A DNA stretch of 64,000 nt from Candidatus Contendibacter sp. (GTDB taxonomy: Bacteria; Pseudomonadota; Gammaproteobacteria; Competibacterales; Competibacteraceae). Below the pieces are notes generated by a model. The model ran no database searches. It was not told the DNA's origin and worked only from the letters and a program-made list of their open reading frames with translations. The stretch covers positions 186,001-250,000 of the forward strand of contig JARSSO010000045.1 of the NCBI GenBank assembly GCA_029624765.1, given 5' to 3'. The translations under genes and the position numbers were made by a program. This document shows, piece by piece, positions 58,436-64,000 of the stretch. Every line of letters starts with the position of its first letter. Within the stretch, counting starts at the first letter, position 1.

Positions 58436-61400
58436 ATGAGCGCCCTGTCGCGTAACCCGGATTCGTCTCCGCCCATGTCCGCGCCCGCCGCCACGCCCAT
58501 CCTGTCCCGCCTGCCGCGACCGGCGCTGCCGCCGGACAACCAGCGGCCGCTACGCTGGAGTCAGTTGCATGGCGCCAGCCCCGCCCTGCTGATCGCCGCC
58601 GCCGCCACCCGGTATCGCGGTCCGACGCTGGTCGTCGCGCCGGACAGTCAAACCGCGTTGCGGCTGGAGACCGAGCTGCGGGTGTTCGGCGGGCCGAACC
58701 TGGAGATTCTGGCGTTTCCCGACTGGGAGACGCTGCCCTACGACGGGTTCTCGCCACACCAGGACATCGTATCGCAACGGCTGGCGGCCCTGTACCGCCT
58801 GCCGCGGCGGCGGCGCGGGGTGCTGGTGGCGCCGGTGGCGACGCTGATGCAGCGACTGGCGCCGCCCGACTACCTGGATCGCCACGCGCTGCTGCTGACG
58901 GTCGGCGAACGGCTGGACCTGGAACGGTTTCGCCAGCGGCTGGAAGCGGCCGGCTATGCCTGCGTTTCGCAGGTGGTCGAGCGTGGCGAATTCGCGGTGC
59001 GCGGCGCCATTCTCGACCTGTTTCCGATGGGCGCCGAACGGCCCTACCGGATCGAACTGTTCGACGACGAGGTGGAAAGCATTCGCGACTTCGATCCCGA
59101 CACCCAGTTGTCGGTATCGAAAGTCGAACGCATCGAACTGTTGCCCGCGCGGGAGTTTTCGCTCGACCGGGACACCATCGCCCGCTTCCGCCAGGGCTGG
59201 CGGCGCCAGTTCGAGGGCGATCCCCAGCGCAGCCCGCTCTATGTCGAGGTCAGCGCCGGTCACGCGCCCGGCGGGATCGAATACTACCTGCCGCTGTTCT
59301 TCGAGCGAACCGCGACCCTGTTCGATCATTTGCCCGACAGCACGCTGGCGATCCGGCTGGAGGGCGTGGACGCGGCGATGGCGGCGTTCCAGGCACAAAT
59401 CATGGACCGCTACGAGCAGCGCCGGCACGACGCGGAGCGGCCCCTCTTACCGCCGCCGCTGCTCTTTTTGGAAGCCGCCCAGGTGGAACAGGCGCTGGCG
59501 CGCTATCTTCGGGTCGAGATGCAAGAGGCGAGCGGCGGCGACGTCGACTTGCCGACCGCGCCGCCGCCGGTCCTGCCGCTTGAACCGCGCGCCGAGCGGC
59601 CGGCCGCCGCGCTGGAACGGTTTCTGACGGAATTTCCGGGGCGGGTCCTGTTCGCCGCCGAATCGGCGGGACGACGCGAAGTGTTGCTTGAGACGCTGCG
59701 TAGCCATGGGCTGCGCCCGGTGACGTGCGAGAACTGGGCCGAATTCCTGGCGCGGGAGGACGCGCCGCTAGCGCTGACGGTGGCGCCGCTGGAGCAGGGC
59801 CTATTGCTGACCGAACCGCCGCTGGCCATCATCGCCGAGCCCCAGTTGTACGGCGAACGGGCGCGGCAGATCCGCCGGCGCGCGCCCAGCCGCGACCCCG
59901 AGACCATCATCCGCAACCTGACCGATCTCAGCCTGGGCGCCCCCATTGTCCACGAGCAACACGGAATTGGCCGCTACGCCGGGTTGGAGCGGCTGGAAGT
60001 CGCTGGCATCGACGGCGAGTTCGTGGTGGTGAACTACGCCGCCGATGGCCGCCTGTATGTCCCGGTGGCCGATCTGCATCTACTGAGCCGCTACACCGGA
60101 GCTTCCCCGGACGCCGCTCCCCTGCACAAGCTGGGCAGCGGCCAATGGGAACGGGTCCGGCGCAAGGCCGCCGAGCAGGTCAGCGACGCGGCGGCGGAAC
60201 TGCTGGACCTGTACGCCCGCCGCGCGGCCCGACCTGGTCACGGCTTCGGCCTGGACGAAGCGGACTACGCCGCGTTCGCCGCCGCCTTCCCGTTCGAGGA
60301 AACCGCCGACCAGGAGGCGACTATCGCGGCGGTAATCGCCGACCTGCGGTCCGGCCGGCCGATGGACCGGGTGGTCTGCGGCGACGTCGGCTTCGGCAAG
60401 ACCGAGGTGGCGATGCGCGCCGCGTTCGTGGCGGTGCAGGACGGGCGCCAAGCGGTGGTATTGACCCCGACCACCCTCCTGGCCCAGCAACACCATCAGA
60501 ATTTTCTTGATCGCTTTGCCGATTGGCCGGTACGGATCGAATTGCTGTCGCGGTTCCGTTCGGCCAAACAGCAGGCCGAGACGCTCCAGGCGCTGGCCGA
60601 GGGGCGGGTGGACATTCTGATCGGGACCCACAAACTGTTGCAGGACGGGGTCCAATTCAAACGGCTGGGGCTGGTGGTGGTGGACGAGGAACACCGCTTC
60701 GGGGTGCGGCACAAGGAGCGGCTGAAGGCGTTGCGAACCGAAGTGGATGTGTTGACCCTGACCGCCACCCCGATTCCCCGCACGCTGAACCTGGCGATGG
60801 CCGGCTTGCGCGATCTGTCGATCATCGCTACCCCGCCGGCCGGACGGCTGGCGGTCAAGACCTTTGTCGGCGAGTGGAACCCGGCCACCATTCGGGAAGC
60901 CTGCCAGCGCGAATTGAAGCGTGGCGGGCAGATTTATTTCCTGCACAACGAGGTGGAAACCATTCAGCGCATGGCGGCGCAGGTGGCGGCGCTGGCGCCG
61001 GGCGCGCGGATCGCGGTCGCGCACGGCCAGATGCGCGAGCGGGACTTGGAGCGGACCATGCTGGATTTCTACCACCGCCGCTGCAACCTGCTGGTCTGCA
61101 CCACCATCATCGAATCGGGCATCGACGTACCCAACGCCAACACGATTCTCATCAACCGAGCCGACAAGCTGGGGCTGGCCCAGTTGCACCAGTTGCGCGG
61201 GCGGGTCGGGCGCTCGCACCACCGCGCCTACGCCTATCTGATCGTCCCGCCGCGCAAGACGATGACGGCGGACGCGGTCAAGCGGATCGAGGCCATCGAA
61301 TCGCTGGAGGATCTGGGCGCGGGTTTTCTGCTGGCCAGTCACGATCTGGAGATTCGCGGCGCGGGCGAGTTGCTGGGCGAGGCGCAGAGCGGCCAGATTC

Positions 61401-61942
61401 ACGAGGTCGGCTTCACCTTGTACATGGATTTGCTGGAGCGGGCGGTGGCGGCGCTGAAAGCCGGAAAGGTCCCGGAACTGGACCGGCCGTTGGACCACGG
61501 TCCTGAAATCGACCTGCAAAGCCCGGCGTTGATTCCCGACGATTATCTGCCCGACGTGCACAGCCGCCTGATCCTGTACAAGCGCATCGCCAGCGCCCGC
61601 GACGCCGGGGAGTTGCGGGAACTGCAAGTGGAGATGATCGACCGCTTCGGGCTGTTGCCGGTCCCGGTCAAGACCCTGTTCCGGGCGACCGAACTGAAGC
61701 TGCGGGCGCTGCCGGTCGGGGTGAGGAAAATCGAAGCTGGGCCGAAGGGCGGACGGCTGGTGTTTGGGCCGGAGCCGAAGGTGGACCCGGCCAAGCTGGT
61801 ACGGCTGCTTCAGCGGCAGCCCAAGGTCTACAAGCTGGACGGCAAGGACAAGCTGCGTTTCGTCAAGGACCTGCCCGACGCCGAAGCGCGGGCGGCGGCG
61901 GTGGAGGAATTGCTGAAATCGGTAATCCTGAACTGCGAATGA
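58436..61942 (+). CDS. mfd: Transcription-repair coupling factor
   Basis: An about 1168-residue DNA translocase that removes RNA polymerase stalled at lesions and recruits UvrA. Order: UvrB-like N-terminal part ('DWETLPYDGFSPHQDIVSQR', 'RGEFAVRGAILDLFP'), an RNA-polymerase-interacting section around 'GAPIVHEQHGIGRYAGLE', then the RecG-like motor with Walker A 'GDVGFGKTEVAMRAA' near residue 650, 'DEEHRFGVRHKERL' (motif II), 'TATPIPRTLN' and the TRG region, and a C-terminal D7 domain. Length is close to E. coli Mfd (1148). ATG at 58436 is used; ATG at 58475 is an alternative that gives the usual length more exactly. Confidence 0.95.
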   Translation: MSALSRNPDSSPPMSAPAATPILSRLPRPALPPDNQRPLRWSQLHGASPALLIAAAATRYRGPTLVVAPDSQTALRLETELRVFGGPNLEILAFPDWETLPYDGFSPHQDIVSQRLAALYRLPRRRRGVLVAPVATLMQRLAPPDYLDRHALLLTVGERLDLERFRQRLEAAGYACVSQVVERGEFAVRGAILDLFPMGAERPYRIELFDDEVESIRDFDPDTQLSVSKVERIELLPAREFSLDRDTIARFRQGWRRQFEGDPQRSPLYVEVSAGHAPGGIEYYLPLFFERTATLFDHLPDSTLAIRLEGVDAAMAAFQAQIMDRYEQRRHDAERPLLPPPLLFLEAAQVEQALARYLRVEMQEASGGDVDLPTAPPPVLPLEPRAERPAAALERFLTEFPGRVLFAAESAGRREVLLETLRSHGLRPVTCENWAEFLAREDAPLALTVAPLEQGLLLTEPPLAIIAEPQLYGERARQIRRRAPSRDPETIIRNLTDLSLGAPIVHEQHGIGRYAGLERLEVAGIDGEFVVVNYAADGRLYVPVADLHLLSRYTGASPDAAPLHKLGSGQWERVRRKAAEQVSDAAAELLDLYARRAARPGHGFGLDEADYAAFAAAFPFEETADQEATIAAVIADLRSGRPMDRVVCGDVGFGKTEVAMRAAFVAVQDGRQAVVLTPTTLLAQQHHQNFLDRFADWPVRIELLSRFRSAKQQAETLQALAEGRVDILIGTHKLLQDGVQFKRLGLVVVDEEHRFGVRHKERLKALRTEVDVLTLTATPIPRTLNLAMAGLRDLSIIATPPAGRLAVKTFVGEWNPATIREACQRELKRGGQIYFLHNEVETIQRMAAQVAALAPGARIAVAHGQMRERDLERTMLDFYHRRCNLLVCTTIIESGIDVPNANTILINRADKLGLAQLHQLRGRVGRSHHRAYAYLIVPPRKTMTADAVKRIEAIESLEDLGAGFLLASHDLEIRGAGELLGEAQSGQIHEVGFTLYMDLLERAVAALKAGKVPELDRPLDHGPEIDLQSPALIPDDYLPDVHSRLILYKRIASARDAGELRELQVEMIDRFGLLPVPVKTLFRATELKLRALPVGVRKIEAGPKGGRLVFGPEPKVDPAKLVRLLQRQPKVYKLDGKDKLRFVKDLPDAEARAAAVEELLKSVILNCE

Positions 61943-61954
61943 TCCAGCGGGCAT

Positions 61955-61984
61955 TCTCCCTTTGGCAAAGGGGGGCGAGGGAGA
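61955..61984. repeat. Short palindromic repeat after mfd
   Basis: CCCTTT and AAAGGG (61958-61963 and 61967-61972) around a three-base loop, extended outward by TCTCCC/GGGAGA. It lies in the 91-base gap between the convergent mfd and small acidic-protein genes, and resembles common dispersed intergenic palindromes. Confidence 0.5.
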
Positions 61985-62033
61985 TTTGGACCCGCGAGGC
62001 GGGATCAAACCCGGTGAAATCCCCAGACGGACG

Positions 62034-62339
62034 TCATGCCAGTTCATTCCTTTGCCGAAAGTCAATAAGAAAGGCGCGCAACCTCACTACCGTATCAGGC
62101 TGTGGCTTATGAATACCGAAAAACTCCTTGTCCAGACCCTCCACTGAAGTACCCAAAGCATGCGACAGAGTTTGCTCGAATGAATCGAACGCCCCAAGAC
62201 GATGATTCCACGAGGGCGGCATGCAGGGCAACTTGAGTCGGAGCGTATCGTCAGTCATTATCCATATCTCCGTCCCGTCGTCGAATTCGTGCACCTGCTC
62301 TTCATGGGCAACATCGACCTCTTCTTCTGCATCGTTCAT
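62034..62339 (-). CDS. Small acidic protein of unknown function
   Basis: A 101-residue soluble protein. The N-terminal third is very acidic ('MNDAEEEVDVAHEEQVHEFD'), followed by 'GTEIWIMTDDTLRLKLPCMPP' and a helical C-terminal half ending 'LRAFLIDFRQRNELA'. I recognise no family. GGGAG with 8-base spacing gives a good start at 62339. It lies between mfd and the acyl-CoA synthetase. Its base composition is less GC-rich than its neighbours, which may hint at separate acquisition. Confidence 0.6.
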   Translation of the reverse strand: MNDAEEEVDVAHEEQVHEFDDGTEIWIMTDDTLRLKLPCMPPSWNHRLGAFDSFEQTLSHALGTSVEGLDKEFFGIHKPQPDTVVRLRAFLIDFRQRNELA

Positions 62340-62405
62340 GTAGACAACTCCCTTTCACTCACCTGTTTATCCGTCCAACGCCTGAATTACCAACTCAGCC
62401 CCGCG

Positions 62406-63929
62406 TCAGCGTCCGCGATATTGTTCCCGCATTTCGCGTTTCAGGGTCTTGCCGGCGACGTTGCGGGGAAATGCGTCCATGATGACGACATCGCTGACCC
62501 GTTGAAACTTGGCGTCCACCCGGCCGTTGATCCAGTTCTTGAGTTCCGCGGCCGTCGCCTTGGCGTCGGGCCGCAACGTCACGGCGGCGACCGGGGTTTC
62601 GCCCCAGCGAGCGTCGGGCACGCCGAAAACCGCCACTTCGTTGACGTCCGGGTGGCGAATCACGATCTCTTCGATGTCGCGGGGATAGACGTTCAGCCCG
62701 CCCGAAATGATCATGTCCTTGATGCGATCCACCAAAAACAGATAGCCGTCTTCGTCCACGTAGCCGGCGTCCCCGCTGTGTAGCCAACCGTCGATGATCG
62801 CTTTTTCGGTCAGCTCCGGTTTCTTGTAATAGCCTGGCATCATGATGGGGCTTCGGCCGCAGATTTCGCCGACCTCGCCGACGCCGCAATCGCGGCCGTT
62901 CTCGTCGAGAATGCGCAGTTCCATGAAGGGCGGTGGCGCCCCGACCGAGCCGGCTTTCCGCTGGTTGTCCCGTTTGTCGAGAATCGTCACGAACCCTTCG
63001 GTGAGCCCGTAAAGTTCGTAGAAGCGGCCGGGCAAAACCTCGTTGATGCGGCTTTTGTATTCGAGCAACAGGGGCGCGCCCAGGCTTTGCAGCATTTCCA
63101 GCGACCGCAACCGCTCCGGCCGAAACGCCGGGCTGTTCAGGATCGCGACGATCTGCGACGGCACCATCAGAACGTGAGTGGCTTGCTCCCGCTCGATGGC
63201 GTCGATCACCGCTTCGGGGTCGAACGCTTCGTGCAGGACGTAGGAACACCCCAGAAACATCCAGGGCATCAGCGTCAGCATGGCGCCGTTGAAGACGATG
63301 GAGCCGGCGTGCAGCACCACGCTCTCCGGGGTCATCCGCCAGGCGGCGGCGAACAGGGTGCAGTAGCTGGCGCGCACCGCATGGGTGTGGACGATGCCCT
63401 TGGGGGCGCCGGTGGTACCGCTGGAGTACATGATGTTGTAGACATCGCCGCTTTCCAGGCGGGCGTCGGGCGGTTCGTCGGCGGAGGCCGTGGCGACGAA
63501 GTCGGCATAAGGCCGAAAACCCGGCGGGGAACCCTTGCCCACCAGAACGTAGCGATCCGCCCGAATCGCCGGCAACTGCTCGCGGATGCGGTTCAGCGTG
63601 GCGGCGGCGCCGGCGTCGGCCAGCACCAGCGCCGTGTCGGAATCGTTCAGCAGAGTGGCGAGGCCGCTTTCCTGAAGCAAGGGGCTGCACGGCACGATCA
63701 CCAGCCCCGTTTTGGCGGCGGCCCAGTAGGCGGTCATCAGTTCCAGGCCGTTGGGCAGCACCGTGGCGATCTTGTCGCCCTTGCGCAAACCGGCGGCCAG
63801 CAGGGCGTTGACCAGCCGGTTGACCCTGGCGTTCAGTTCGCGGAAGGTCAGGCGTTGGTCGCCCACCGCGAGCGCCGGATAGTCGGGCCGATAGCGAGCA
63901 TGTCGGGTCAACAACGCACCGATGTGCAT
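62406..63929 (-). CDS. Acyl-CoA synthetase (AMP-binding family)
   Basis: A 507-residue ANL-superfamily ligase, forming acyl-AMP then acyl-CoA. Motifs: P-loop 'MYSSGTTGAPKGIVHTH', 'YELYGLTEGFVTI', 'GDAGYVDEDGYLFLVDRIKD' with 'MIISGGLNVYPRDIEEI' (hinge and CoA region), and the catalytic lysine in 'RNVAGKTLKREMREQY'. The size and layout fit medium/long-chain fatty acid or aryl acid ligases; the substrate cannot be set by eye. AAGGAGG lies 7 bases before the ATG at 63929. It is the last gene in the window and likely single. Confidence 0.9.
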   Translation of the reverse strand: MHIGALLTRHARYRPDYPALAVGDQRLTFRELNARVNRLVNALLAAGLRKGDKIATVLPNGLELMTAYWAAAKTGLVIVPCSPLLQESGLATLLNDSDTALVLADAGAAATLNRIREQLPAIRADRYVLVGKGSPPGFRPYADFVATASADEPPDARLESGDVYNIMYSSGTTGAPKGIVHTHAVRASYCTLFAAAWRMTPESVVLHAGSIVFNGAMLTLMPWMFLGCSYVLHEAFDPEAVIDAIEREQATHVLMVPSQIVAILNSPAFRPERLRSLEMLQSLGAPLLLEYKSRINEVLPGRFYELYGLTEGFVTILDKRDNQRKAGSVGAPPPFMELRILDENGRDCGVGEVGEICGRSPIMMPGYYKKPELTEKAIIDGWLHSGDAGYVDEDGYLFLVDRIKDMIISGGLNVYPRDIEEIVIRHPDVNEVAVFGVPDARWGETPVAAVTLRPDAKATAAELKNWINGRVDAKFQRVSDVVIMDAFPRNVAGKTLKREMREQYRGR

Positions 63930-63956
63930 TTGCGCCTCCTTGGGGATGGGTTTTGA

Positions 63957-63978
63957 CCCCTCCCTCTCAGGGGAGGGG
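63957..63978. repeat. C-run/G-run palindrome
   Basis: CCCCTCCC (63957-63964) and GGGAGGGG (63971-63978) are exact reverse complements with a six-base loop, 28 bases upstream of the acyl-CoA synthetase start. Same style as the repeats at 16717-16760 and 61955-61984. Confidence 0.5.
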
Positions 63979-64000
63979 GTGATAGCCTCTACGCCACCTT

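Noticed and set aside
1-64000. tRNA, rRNA or riboswitch genes
   Set aside because: Scanning by eye found no cloverleaf with a GTTCRA loop, no rRNA stretch and no known riboswitch core; small RNAs cannot be excluded without a covariance search.

Overview
The window is a GC-rich stretch of a Proteobacterium chromosome, most likely a gammaproteobacterium. The strongest pointer is the order mtnA / mtaD-ubiG-HAD phosphatase, which matches Pseudomonas and relatives. An exosortase H with an IPTL-CTERM substrate, a phasin-like tryptophan-rich protein, a PlpD-like patatin and many outer-membrane barrels suit an environmental, possibly polymer-storing lineage. No rRNA, tRNA, CRISPR array, prophage or intact insertion sequence was found, so the species cannot be fixed from the sequence alone.

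Layout. 1-5.3 kb: end of an RND adaptor, its AcrB-type pump, a DUF4239 membrane protein and a CDF-like transporter. 5.4-11.2 kb: envelope genes (small periplasmic protein, glycine-zipper lipoprotein, two beta-barrels, a large alkylsulfatase-like hydrolase with an extra N-terminal domain, a decayed MipA/OmpV fragment, a K+ channel). 11.3-14.4 kb: an ABC-type binding protein beside an SLC13/NhaD-type carrier, and a SYLF lipoprotein. 14.4-21.2 kb, minus strand: DUF2252, ceramidase-like, DUF1269, and an asparaginase - MFS - glutaminase set that should release ammonia from Asn and Gln. 21.5-25.9 kb: BrkB/YihY, an AI-2E-type exporter and a patatin/Omp85 protein, followed by an IS1380-like transposase remnant. 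26.2-31.7 kb: a tightly overlapping Mrp-type cation/proton antiporter operon without a full-length MrpA. 31.7-35.4 kb: DUF3011, DUF3611, double-META and alpha/beta-hydrolase proteins.

35.5-38.3 kb is a compact protein-sorting locus: exosortase H, its partner membrane protein and a convergent DUF11 surface protein ending in an IPTL-CTERM tail. 38.4-43.3 kb carries methylthioadenosine salvage (mtnA, mtaD), ubiG and a MupP/Gph-type phosphatase, with an OmpA-family protein between. 43.3-47.3 kb, minus strand, is a signalling operon: Ser/Thr kinase, two FHA proteins, PP2C phosphatase. Then come asnS, a phasin-like/HhH protein, cysE with a degenerate IscU-like scaffold and an IscA-like protein, a TPR lipoprotein and a UspA protein.

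52.5-56.4 kb, minus strand, encodes a fused ATP-grasp/Alpha-E protein with a transglutaminase-like partner and a cyclic-nucleotide-binding protein, a set associated with uncharacterised peptide or amide-ligation chemistry. The window ends with PilZ, DegV, a cold-shock protein, the repair factor Mfd, a small acidic unknown protein and an acyl-CoA synthetase. The most notable points are the XrtH sorting locus, the MrpA-less antiporter whose second channel subunit lacks the TM5 glutamate, the ATP-grasp/Alpha-E fusion, and the IscU-like scaffold missing Cys37 and Asp39 equivalents.
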